From: Clostridia bacterium
Lineage (GTDB): Bacteria; Bacillota; Sulfobacillia; SLMV01
DNA: 34,324 bases
Assembly (NCBI GenBank): GCA_003551365.1
Contig: PUMM01000034.1
Coordinates: forward strand, 1 to 34,324
Direction: 5' to 3'
Position 1 is the stretch's first letter. The number at the start of each line of letters is the position of its first letter. The notes beneath the pieces are model-generated. The model was given only the letters and a program-made list of their open reading frames with translations, was not told where the DNA came from and ran no database searches. The translations under genes were made by a program, and so were the position numbers. Below, piece by piece: positions 8,606 to 15,812 of the stretch.

Positions 8606-10200
8606 AAATTGTTCTGGTTGGTTTCATGGGAGCGGGCAAGACCTCCGTCGCTCGCCGGCTGGGCCAACTGCTCCGGCTACCGGTGGTTGATACGGATGAG
8701 ATGATTGTCGACTGGGCGGGACGATCCGTGCCGGAAATCTTTGCCCGGGAGGGCGAGGCGGGCTTTCGCGCTCGCGAGCGGCGGGTGGTGCGGCGGATTG
8801 CCGACCTGCGCAATGTGATAATCGCGGCGGGAGGGGGAGCGCAGGTTGATCCGGAGAACCGGGCCAACCTGCGGCGCGGGGCCCGAGTGGTGCATCTTGC
8901 GGTCTCACCCGGGGCGGTGCGGGAGCGCGTGGATGACTCGCACCGACCACTGCTCGCCGGTGGAGCGACAGGTGAGATAGAGAGACTGATGCGCCGGCGG
9001 GAATCATCCTACGCCCTGGCCGGGGAGGAGATTGATACCACCCACCTGAGTGTACAGGAGGTGGCCGAGCGGCTCGCCCGCGGCTGCGAACCTGCCCCCC
9101 GGGATACGGATATGGGTCAGGTGCGAGAGATGACCGTGCGGGTTGATCCTCCCTATCAGATAGCGGTCGGCGGGGAGATGCTGCAGTCACCTGCGGGGCA
9201 ACTGTCCCGGGTCCTGACTGGCCGGCGGGTGGCTGTGATATCCGATACCCTGGTATGGCAGCTGTGGGGGCGTTCTGTGCGGGATGATCTGCGGCGGGCC
9301 GGGTATCGCACCACCGCCTACCATTTCTGGGGGGGCGAGGGTGGCAAAACCCTCCGCACCGTGGAAGCGGCGGCGGACCGACTGCTGGAGGACGGAGTTG
9401 ATCGGCACTGTCACGTGGTGGTGCTGGGCGGTGGAGTGCCGGGCGATGTGGGCGGAATGGTGGCCGCCGTGCTTCTGCGCGGGATTCCCCTCATCCAGAT
9501 GCCCACCAGCCTGCTGGCGCAGGTGGACAGTTCAGTGGGTGGAAAGGTGGGTGTAAATCACCGCCTGGGCAAGAATATGCTGGGCGCGTTTCACCAGCCG
9601 GACCTGGTCCTCAGTGACGTTAGTACCCTCCGGATTCTGCCGGAGGACGAGTTCCGCAGCGGTCTGGGAGAGGTAATCAAACACGGATTCATTGCCGGAG
9701 GATCCTACCTGCAGATGCTGCGCGACCGACGGGAGGATATCCTGGCTCGCGACCCGCAGGTGCTGCGCGACGTAGTTCTGGGCAGCTGCCGCATCAAGGA
9801 GAGTTTCGTGCGGGGTGATGAGCGCGACCGCGGGCGCCGCATGATGCTCAACTTCGGGCACACCCTGGGTCACGCTATGGAAACGGCAGCGGGGGGGAGG
9901 ATTCCGCACGGCGTCGCGGTCGGATGGGGAATGGCTGCCGCTGCGCGGATTTCCGAGCGCATGAATATCCTATCCCGTGGGGGTCGGCGGGAACTGGAAG
10001 ATATGCTGCACAGCTATGGGCTGCCCAGCGGTCTGCCGGATCTGCGGGATGCTCCCGGGGCGGGAGAGATCATGCGATGTGTGCGATACGACAAGAAGCG
10101 GCGCGATGCCGGAATGCGCTGGATACTTCTGCGCGGTGCGGGGCAGCCAGAGGTGTGCGATAATGTGCCGCAGGAGGTGGTGGCCGAGAGCCTACGGTGA
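8602..10200 (+). CDS. aroK-aroB: Fused shikimate kinase - 3-dehydroquinate synthase
   Basis: A 532-residue fusion starting at GTG 8602, which overlaps the aroC stop (GTGA). Residues 1 to about 165 are shikimate kinase: Walker A GFMGAGKT, DTDEMI, FRARERRVV and AAGGGAQ, with an SHRPLLAG lid region. Residues about 176-532 are 3-dehydroquinate synthase: GGEGGKTLRTVE, GGGVPGDVGGMVAA, MPTSLLAQVDSSVGGKVGVN, GLGEVIKHG (zinc Glu), NFGHTLGHA and IPHGVAVGWG (zinc histidines). An internal ATG near 9112 lacks a good ribosome site, so a single polypeptide is expected. AroK-AroB fusions are known in some bacteria, for example Thermotoga. Here it complements the adjacent AroA-AroE fusion, covering non-consecutive steps of one pathway. 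Confidence 0.95.
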   Translation: MKIVLVGFMGAGKTSVARRLGQLLRLPVVDTDEMIVDWAGRSVPEIFAREGEAGFRARERRVVRRIADLRNVIIAAGGGAQVDPENRANLRRGARVVHLAVSPGAVRERVDDSHRPLLAGGATGEIERLMRRRESSYALAGEEIDTTHLSVQEVAERLARGCEPAPRDTDMGQVREMTVRVDPPYQIAVGGEMLQSPAGQLSRVLTGRRVAVISDTLVWQLWGRSVRDDLRRAGYRTTAYHFWGGEGGKTLRTVEAAADRLLEDGVDRHCHVVVLGGGVPGDVGGMVAAVLLRGIPLIQMPTSLLAQVDSSVGGKVGVNHRLGKNMLGAFHQPDLVLSDVSTLRILPEDEFRSGLGEVIKHGFIAGGSYLQMLRDRREDILARDPQVLRDVVLGSCRIKESFVRGDERDRGRRMMLNFGHTLGHAMETAAGGRIPHGVAVGWGMAAAARISERMNILSRGGRRELEDMLHSYGLPSGLPDLRDAPGAGEIMRCVRYDKKRRDAGMRWILLRGAGQPEVCDNVPQEVVAESLR

Positions 10201-10257
10201 CGTCGTCGGTCGATGGGTAGGGACAGATGTGGGGAGAGTGAACTGGGGGTGAACAGC

Positions 10258-10695
10258 GTGAAGATCATGGTGATCAACGGCCCCAACCTGAACCTCCTCG
10301 GTGCGCGGGAAACCGAACACTACGGAATGACGACTCTCGAGGACATTGAGGAGGGGCTGCGGGAGATCGCGGCGCGGGCGGGAGTAGAGATCGAATGTGG
10401 GCAGTTCAACGGCGAGGGTGAGATTATCGATTTCATCCACCGGTACGGGACTGGGGCCGACGGCATAATCATCAATCCCGGCGCCTACACCCACTACAGC
10501 ATTGCCATTCGCGATGCCATTGCCGCCGTGGATCTTCCGACCGTGGAGGTGCACCTCAGCAACATCCACCAGCGGGAGGATTTCCGGCGAGAGTCAGTCG
10601 TGGCTCCAGTGAGTCTCGGCGGAGTGTGGGGGTTCGGATCGCACGGATATGAACTGGCCCTCCTGGCACTTCTGCGGAGGCTGGGCGTGCAGTGA
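10258..10695 (+). CDS. aroQ: Type II 3-dehydroquinate dehydratase
   Basis: Dehydrates 3-dehydroquinate to 3-dehydroshikimate. The 145-residue protein shows the type II pattern: INGPNLNLLGARE, HYG with the catalytic tyrosine, NPGAYTHYSIAIRDAI, VEVHLSNIHQREDFR with the catalytic histidine, and GFGSHGYELAL. I chose GTG 10258, which gives the usual MKIMVINGPN N-terminus and has GGGGGTGA at 10245-10252; an ATG at 10213 would add 15 residues of non-conserved sequence. It lies 57 bases after aroK-aroB and is the last aromatic gene of the operon. Confidence 0.95.
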   Translation: MKIMVINGPNLNLLGARETEHYGMTTLEDIEEGLREIAARAGVEIECGQFNGEGEIIDFIHRYGTGADGIIINPGAYTHYSIAIRDAIAAVDLPTVEVHLSNIHQREDFRRESVVAPVSLGGVWGFGSHGYELALLALLRRLGVQ

Positions 10696-10830
10696 GTCTG
10701 CATTGAGACGGCCAATGACGCCGACTCCCCGGTGTCGAATTCCCGCGAACGGCCGGGGAGGTGGAATGCTGCCCGCGTATTGGATAAGATGAGAACAGGT
10801 GGAATATTTGCGCGGGGAAGGGATGAATCC

Positions 10831-11424
10831 ATGCGCATAATAGGCGGAGAATTCCGGGGTTTCCGGCTCGAGGCCCCGCGGGGTCTCGAAGTGCGCCCGA
10901 CCTCCGACCGGGTCCGCGAATCCATTTTCAACATGCTGGGCGGGTCGGCGCGGGGGGCGCGGGTGCTGGACCTCTTCGCCGGAACGGGTGCGTTGGGTCT
11001 GGAGGCCCTGAGTCGCAGTGCTTCCAGCTGTTGTTTTGTGGATTCGTCGCCCGCCGCATGTTCTGCCATCCGGCACAATATCGAAAAACTGGGAGTGCAA
11101 TGTCGAAGCAGAGTCCTGAGGCGAGACGTGAACCAGCTCCTGCGGGAATCGGGACGCGACGGTTTGGATTCCCGTTCACTGGTCTTCCTGGACCCTCCCT
11201 ACGATCTGGGGTTCCCCCACGAAACAGTGCGTCTACTCGTGACTGGATCCGGGCTGGCGCCCGGCGCACTGCTGGTGGTGGAATCCGACGCGCGGGGCGC
11301 ACCGGATCTCGATGAAGGTGATTGGCTCCGACCGGAGGTAAGGGTCCTGCGGGCTCGCCGATATGGCGACACTGCTGTGACGATCATGCGATATGCTGAG
11401 GGAGGGAAATGCGCTCATGAATGA
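10831..11424 (+). CDS. rsmD: 16S rRNA (guanine966-N2)-methyltransferase
   Basis: A 197-residue SAM-dependent methyltransferase for 16S rRNA G966. Features are the N-terminal MRIIGGEFRG, RPTSDRVRESIFNML, the SAM loop DLFAGTGALGLEAL (about 47-60) and the catalytic DPPY (residues 121-124). ATG 10831 gives the family N-terminus; the frame is open further upstream but not conserved there. A 135-base gap separates it from aroQ. Its 3' end overlaps coaD by 8 bases, the standard rsmD-coaD pairing seen in B. subtilis (ylbH-coaD). Confidence 0.95.
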   Translation: MRIIGGEFRGFRLEAPRGLEVRPTSDRVRESIFNMLGGSARGARVLDLFAGTGALGLEALSRSASSCCFVDSSPAACSAIRHNIEKLGVQCRSRVLRRDVNQLLRESGRDGLDSRSLVFLDPPYDLGFPHETVRLLVTGSGLAPGALLVVESDARGAPDLDEGDWLRPEVRVLRARRYGDTAVTIMRYAEGGKCAHE

Positions 11425-11923
11425 GAGGGCCATGTGCCCGGGAAGTTTCGATCCCATAACGTACGGGCACATAGATATCATTGGGCGGACTGCGCGGATC
11501 TTTGATGAGGTGGTCGTATCGGTTTTTGATAATCCGAACAAGCAGCACTGCTTCCCCTGCGAAAAGAGACTGGAGCTGGCCACGGAGTGCCTCCGTTCCT
11601 TTCCCAACGTGGTGGTGGAGCGGGGAGAGGGTCTGCTGGTGGATTGCGCCCGCAAGCGGGGGATCAAGGTGGTTATCAAGGGACTGCGGGCTGTTTCCGA
11701 TTTTGAATACGAATTTCAGATGGCCCAGATGAACAGGGCTATAGCCAATCATGTCGAAACCCTATTTATGATGACCAAGCCCGAGCATTCCTACCTCAGT
11801 TCCAGCGTGGTAAAGGAACTGGCGGCACTCGGCGCCGATGTCAGCGGAATGGTACCCGAGGTCGTGGTCGAGGCGTTTGCAAAAAGGCTGGGGGAGGGAT
11901 GGAATGGGGACGAGGAGACCTAG
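11417..11923 (+). CDS. coaD: Phosphopantetheine adenylyltransferase
   Basis: Transfers AMP from ATP to 4'-phosphopantetheine to give dephospho-CoA. The protein is about 168 residues, with the nucleotidyltransferase motif GSFDPITYGH, the IKGLRAVSDFEYEFQMAQMN substrate run and the YLSSSVVKEL motif. ATG 11417 overlaps rsmD and has GAGGGA upstream; ATG 11432, directly before CPGSFDP, is a possible alternative start but has poor ribosome-site spacing. Full length and intact. Confidence 0.95.
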   Translation: MNERAMCPGSFDPITYGHIDIIGRTARIFDEVVVSVFDNPNKQHCFPCEKRLELATECLRSFPNVVVERGEGLLVDCARKRGIKVVIKGLRAVSDFEYEFQMAQMNRAIANHVETLFMMTKPEHSYLSSSVVKELAALGADVSGMVPEVVVEAFAKRLGEGWNGDEET

Positions 11924-11947
11924 TCCGGTTTGGGGAGGCAAGAGACA

Positions 11948-12478
11948 ATGAAACAGGATCTTTGGGGCATCATAGAGGAACTGGAGGCCGCGGTGGCAGA
12001 GGGGATGCACATTCCGCTCAGCGATCGCGTGGTGGTGAGCGAGCACGAAATGTTTGCCCTGCTTGACGAGCTGCGGGCGGCGCTGCCCGATGAACTGAGC
12101 GAAGCCAGGGCCCTGGTTGAGGAGAGAGATCGCATACTGTCCCGCGCCCGTTCAGATGCAGATCGGGTGGTTACCGAGGCCAAGGAGTACGCCGAGCAGC
12201 TCACAGCCGAGGCTACCATCACGGAGCGCGCGGAGGATGAAGCGGAGGAGATCCTGACCCGGGCCGAGGATAAGTCACATCGGATCATGGTCGAGGCCCA
12301 CAAGTATGCGGACGAGGTCCTCGAGCAGCTGCAGGATATCATGGAGAGGGCGACTGACCGGGTGGGCGAGAGCAGGAAGGAGCTGCGAACCGCGCAGGGA
12401 TCACAGGCGCGGGAAGAGGCCGCCGCGGCGAGTGACAGCTCATTGTCGTCGCGTGAGACCGAGCGCGTGCGCCACTAG
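11948..12478 (+). CDS. Coiled-coil protein of unknown function downstream of coaD
   Basis: A 176-residue soluble, highly charged protein, rich in Glu, Ala and Arg. A long predicted helical or coiled-coil stretch runs from about 45 to 155 (DELRAALPDELSEARALVEE, then repeats of RAxxxADRVVTEAKEYAEQL type). There is no membrane segment, so it is not an ATP synthase b subunit even though the composition is similar. Small coiled-coil genes sit beside coaD in other Clostridia (from memory), which suggests a scaffold or division-related role at most. The ribosome site GGGGAGG (11932-11938) supports ATG 11948. Its 3' end overlaps the convergent ylbJ by 39 bases. Confidence 0.75.
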   Translation: MKQDLWGIIEELEAAVAEGMHIPLSDRVVVSEHEMFALLDELRAALPDELSEARALVEERDRILSRARSDADRVVTEAKEYAEQLTAEATITERAEDEAEEILTRAEDKSHRIMVEAHKYADEVLEQLQDIMERATDRVGESRKELRTAQGSQAREEAAAASDSSLSSRETERVRH

Positions 12479-13657
12479 GCTGCCGGCCAGAAGCAAGGTG
12501 CCAGCGGCGCAGAAGCGTACCGCCGAGCGGGTGAAGATTTCCAGCCACCCCAGATCCACGGCGTTTGCGTGCAGAACGGGGGCGATGACCGCCACATGTG
12601 CGTCCAGGTCCGGAGCCAGCGGAAGCAGCAACCAGGTGAACAATCCCGCCAGGGTGGCGTGCAGTGCTCTGCTGCAGACGTAGGGAAGGATGTTTATGTC
12701 AGTGTCGTGCAGGAGGGCGGCCACCTGTGCGTGCACCGACAGACCACTCCAACCGATGACGGCGCCAGTTATTATCAACCGGTCAGACAAGGCGGCGGAG
12801 GCAGCTCCGGCCGCCTGGCAGCCGAGAGTTATCTCGAAGAGTCCGCGGGTGACTGCGCCGGCGAGCTCGGGGGAGAGATTGACGATGTAAAGACCCCCGG
12901 CGATCACAGAGTGCATAACCCCGGCGATTGCCGTCGCCTCGAGCACGTTTATTACCACAGAGAGAAGGATGATGAGTCCCCCTATCAACACGAGGGTATC
13001 GAATGCCCGGCGGACGGCATCGCCGAGGATATTCCCCAGCGGGCGCCCGTCCCGCTCGCGGGCTGCCAGGAGGGCGCTCAGTGCCCGCCGGAGAACCGAA
13101 CCCCGGCCCCGGTCGTCCTCCCGCGGCGTGGTGGGAGCGCCGGGAGCGTAGAAGCGCACTATGAGGCCGTTTCCCAGGGCGGACAGGTAATGGGCGATCA
13201 TGATCAGTGCGGCGGCGCCCGGACTGTGAAAAATGCCCACGGCGACTGCACCCGACATGAAGAGGGGATCAGCGGTATTGGCGATGCTGACCATCCGTTC
13301 GGCCTCGTACCGGTTCAGCATACCATCCCTTCGCATGTTGCCGGTGAGAACCGCTCCGATGGGGTAACCCGAGGCCAGGCCCATGGCCAGAACGAAGGAA
13401 CCGCATCCCGGCACGTTGAACAGCGGGCGCATGACCGGTTCGAGAAGCACACCCATGCCGTGCACCACTCCGAGCCCCAGGAGGATCTGAGCGCCGATGA
13501 AAAACGGCATGAGCGCGGGAAAGACGATGTCCCACCAGGTTCGCAGTCCCTCGACCGCCGCAGCAAAGGCGATTTCCGGTCGCAGAACCATGGCTACGAC
13601 CGCACTGACTGCCGCCCCGCAGAGCAGCAGGTTTATGGCTTTTTCGCGGAGGGTCAC
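12440..13657 (-). CDS. ylbJ: Sporulation integral membrane protein YlbJ
   Basis: A polytopic membrane protein of about 405 residues in the nucleoside-recognition/Gate-like family. Hydrophobic segments run through most of its length, with a conserved MGLASGYPIGAVLTGNM motif and SIANTADPLFMSGAVAVGIF. In B. subtilis YlbJ is made under sigma-E and is required for normal spore formation; its molecular function is not known. GTG 13657 is preferred because GGGGGTGA ends five bases upstream; a TTG at 13672 would add five residues. It lies opposite in strand to its usual B. subtilis neighbours, and its 3' end overlaps the coiled-coil gene. Confidence 0.9.
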   Translation of the reverse strand: MTLREKAINLLLCGAAVSAVVAMVLRPEIAFAAAVEGLRTWWDIVFPALMPFFIGAQILLGLGVVHGMGVLLEPVMRPLFNVPGCGSFVLAMGLASGYPIGAVLTGNMRRDGMLNRYEAERMVSIANTADPLFMSGAVAVGIFHSPGAAALIMIAHYLSALGNGLIVRFYAPGAPTTPREDDRGRGSVLRRALSALLAARERDGRPLGNILGDAVRRAFDTLVLIGGLIILLSVVINVLEATAIAGVMHSVIAGGLYIVNLSPELAGAVTRGLFEITLGCQAAGAASAALSDRLIITGAVIGWSGLSVHAQVAALLHDTDINILPYVCSRALHATLAGLFTWLLLPLAPDLDAHVAVIAPVLHANAVDLGWLEIFTRSAVRFCAAGTLLLAGSLVAHALGLTRRQ

Positions 13658-13684
13658 ACCGGTCACCCCCAATCGGCACTGAAC

Positions 13685-13691
13685 TAGTATG
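13685..13691 (-). promoter_or_regulatory. Candidate sporulation sigma-factor -10 for ylbJ
   Basis: On the minus strand the heptamer CATACTA lies 27 bases before the GTG start, giving room for transcription to begin near 13678 ahead of the ribosome site. It matches the sigma-G -10 and is close to the sigma-E one. I could not find a convincing -35 at the expected distance, so this is tentative. Confidence 0.35.
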
Positions 13692-13729
13692 TGGCCCGCT
13701 TTATTTTAGAACTGGAAGGGAGGAGGGCG

Positions 13730-14785
13730 ATGAGAAGACTCACGGGAAGGCTCAGGAACCTGCTCGTTGAAAACTACCGGTCCATTGTGATCGGCGCAAT
13801 CATAATTGCCGTCCTGTGGTATGTACCGAGCGGGCATATACTGGTCAGTCCCGGCTCGGCCATCGCCGTATCTCCCATGATCACCGTCGACGGGCAGGCA
13901 GTGGGAATGCATCGACCGGGGGAATCCATGCTCACCACGGTTTCCACCCGGGAGGCCAACCTCGCCGTTGCCCTGTTTGGCATGATGCATCCCCGGGCCG
14001 AACTGCGGCCGCGCACCATGTACGTGGATGAGCATGAGGATTTTGAGGAATATTTGCAGCGGAGCCGCGAGATGATGCGGGAGAGCCAGCAATTTGCAGT
14101 TTATGCAGCCATGCGGGAGGCCGGTCTGGATGTTTCGGTGACCGGCGATGGGGCAGAGGTGGCTACAGTACGCACCGATTCCCCGGCCCGGCAGAAGCTG
14201 GAGGCCGGCGATGTGATACGCAGGGCGGATGATGAGTATATCGGGGTTACCGATGATCTGCTCGACGTGGTGGGCCGCCACGAGGCGGGAGATGAGCTGG
14301 AGCTGCTGGTGCAGCGGGACGGAGAGGAATTTTCTGTCCGCGTGACTCTGATGTCCTCCCCCGATGAGCCGGACCGGGCCCTCATAGGAATCGGGGTGGT
14401 GACGCGGAATGTGCAGTTCGATTTCCCGCTGGATGTGCAAATAGACGCGGGGGCCATCGGGGGGCCGTCCGCCGGTCTGGCCTTCGCCCTCACGCTCGTC
14501 GATCACTTCCGGCCCGAGTGGGAGCTGCTGAATCGCAGGGTGGCTACCACCGGCAGTGTGAACACCCGCGGGGAGGTTGGCTCGGTGGGTGGAGTGGGAA
14601 TGAAGGTTTGGACGGCGGACCGGGCCGGGGCCGAGGTATTTCTCGTTCCAGGCGACAACTACGAAGATGCGCAGGTCGCAGGTGTGGATATCGAGGTGGT
14701 GCCGGTGGACACCGTGAGGGAGGCGATCGATTTCCTGCGTGAATTTTCTGGTTCCAGCAGTGGGAGACGGGATGTGGCCGCGTGA
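13730..14785 (+). CDS. ylbL: Membrane-anchored PDZ-Lon-type serine protease (YlbL/SepM family)
   Basis: A 351-residue protein with one N-terminal transmembrane segment (about 16-32), a PDZ-like region (about 140-208, with VRTDSPARQKLEAGDVI) and a C-terminal Lon-type protease domain. The catalytic serine is S247 in GGPSAGLA and the lysine is K292 in VGGVGMK, 45 residues later, as in Lon-family dyads. The active domain would face outside. Relatives are B. subtilis YlbL and streptococcal SepM, which trims a signalling peptide; no such peptide is visible here. ATG 13730 follows GGGAGGAGGG. It is divergent from ylbJ. Confidence 0.9.
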   Translation: MRRLTGRLRNLLVENYRSIVIGAIIIAVLWYVPSGHILVSPGSAIAVSPMITVDGQAVGMHRPGESMLTTVSTREANLAVALFGMMHPRAELRPRTMYVDEHEDFEEYLQRSREMMRESQQFAVYAAMREAGLDVSVTGDGAEVATVRTDSPARQKLEAGDVIRRADDEYIGVTDDLLDVVGRHEAGDELELLVQRDGEEFSVRVTLMSSPDEPDRALIGIGVVTRNVQFDFPLDVQIDAGAIGGPSAGLAFALTLVDHFRPEWELLNRRVATTGSVNTRGEVGSVGGVGMKVWTADRAGAEVFLVPGDNYEDAQVAGVDIEVVPVDTVREAIDFLREFSGSSSGRRDVAA

Positions 14786-14801
14786 GCGGTGCTTCACTTC
14801 C

Positions 14802-14830
14802 TTGCGCATCCCGGGGTTTGCCGATAAAAT
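14802..14830 (+). promoter_or_regulatory. Candidate sigma-A promoter for yceD-rpmF
   Basis: TTGCGC (14802-14807), a 17-base spacer and TAAAAT (14825-14830, 5 of 6 match). A start near 14837 would leave a short leader before yceD. The -35 is weak; the spacing and -10 are good. Confidence 0.5.
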
Positions 14831-14860
14831 GATTGAGTGGCATTTGGGAGAGTGACAATT

Positions 14861-15424
14861 ATGACAATGATGATTTCCGTGGAGTCGATTCGGAATGAGC
14901 CGGGAGGGCAGCTTTGCCGCACTCTACCCGTCGAGATCCCGTCCTTCCGCATGCGAGGTGCCGAGATGGAGATTCTGGAGGACTCCGAAATGGCCTTCCA
15001 TGTTTATCGCCTGGAAGGCGGCTGGTATCTGATGGGGCAGGGCGATGTCTCGATACGCACCGTCTGCAGTCGCTGCCTGGAGGAGGCGGAGTTAACCGTC
15101 CCCATCAGCTTTTCGGAGGAGATTCCCGACCAGGAGGTTGAGATCCGTCCCGCCGCGCGGGAAGACCGGGGTCTCCGACCGGAGGGAGTGGTGCCCGATC
15201 TGAGGGATGATTACCAGATCGATGTCACTCAGAGGGTGCGCGAGGAAATCATACTGGCGATTCCGCTCAAGGTCACCTGTGGCTCCGAGTGTCGGGGATT
15301 GTGCCCGGAATGCGGTACCAATCTGAACCGGGAGGCCTGTGAGTGTGAAGACACCGACATTGATCCGCGGATGGCCGAGTTGGAGGAACTGAAGAGATCG
15401 CTCAGCGAGGGCGGCGGCCGATAA
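14861..15424 (+). CDS. yceD: YceD/DUF177 family protein (YlbN)
   Basis: A 187-residue acidic protein of the DUF177 family, which almost always precedes rpmF and is linked to large-subunit rRNA accumulation in plants and bacteria. It has the CSRC pair typical of the family (about residue 70, in TVCSRCLEEAEL) and a C-terminal cysteine cluster CGSECRGLCPECGTNL, which could bind zinc. ATG 14861 follows GGGAG with about 10 bases of spacing; an upstream in-frame start would run into the promoter. It lies 37 bases before rpmF. Confidence 0.92.
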   Translation: MTMMISVESIRNEPGGQLCRTLPVEIPSFRMRGAEMEILEDSEMAFHVYRLEGGWYLMGQGDVSIRTVCSRCLEEAELTVPISFSEEIPDQEVEIRPAAREDRGLRPEGVVPDLRDDYQIDVTQRVREEIILAIPLKVTCGSECRGLCPECGTNLNREACECEDTDIDPRMAELEELKRSLSEGGGR

Positions 15425-15461
15425 CGGATTGACCAAGTCCTGTGTGAGGTAGGTGAGAATT

Positions 15462-15641
15462 ATGGCAGTTCCCAAGAAGAAACACTCCCGTGCCCGCCGG
15501 GATCGCCGGCGCGCACACTGGAAGGCGCGAGCGCGGGGCCTGCAGCTGGTGGAATGTCCGAGGTGTCACGAATCCAGGAGGCCGCACCATATATGTCCCA
15601 ATTGCGGACATTACAAGGGCCGCGCGGTTATTTCCGACTGA
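15462..15641 (+). CDS. rpmF: Ribosomal protein bL32
   Basis: A 59-residue basic protein beginning MAVPKKKHSRARRDRRRAHW, as L32 does, with a four-cysteine zinc ribbon (CPRC and CPNC). A GTG nine bases upstream is in frame, but ATG 15462 restores the exact family N-terminus. The usual fatty-acid genes (plsX, acpP) that follow rpmF in many Bacillota are absent; a strong hairpin follows instead. Confidence 0.97.
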   Translation: MAVPKKKHSRARRDRRRAHWKARARGLQLVECPRCHESRRPHHICPNCGHYKGRAVISD

Positions 15642-15664
15642 ATTTTCGGAACACAGATTTGCAG

Positions 15665-15699
15665 GGAACATCCCCCGGCTCCGAGTCGGGGGATGTTCC
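15665..15699 (+). terminator. Strong hairpin after rpmF, no T-run
   Basis: A perfect 12-base stem, GGAACATCCCCC (15665-15676) with GGGGGATGTTCC (15688-15699), encloses an 11-base loop. No uridine tract follows, so it may be a factor-dependent or weak terminator, an RNA-stabilising stem, or a protein site. Confidence 0.6.
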
Positions 15700-15812
15700 A
15701 TAATGGAGACATCCGCCCCTGCAGAGGTCCGCGGACGACGGGGACACTTCGGATGCGCTGCGGATAGGATATCCTGTGAGTAGTCAGTCGGCACGTCGGA
15801 GGGGTGCAGGCG

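Noticed and set aside
11948-12478. ATP synthase b or V-type subunit
   Set aside because: Only the charged helical composition is similar; there is no membrane anchor and no other ATP synthase gene.
12569-13687. Plus-strand open frame opposite ylbJ
   Set aside because: The minus-strand frame encodes a membrane protein with the YlbJ motifs; the plus-strand product has no hydrophobic or domain pattern.
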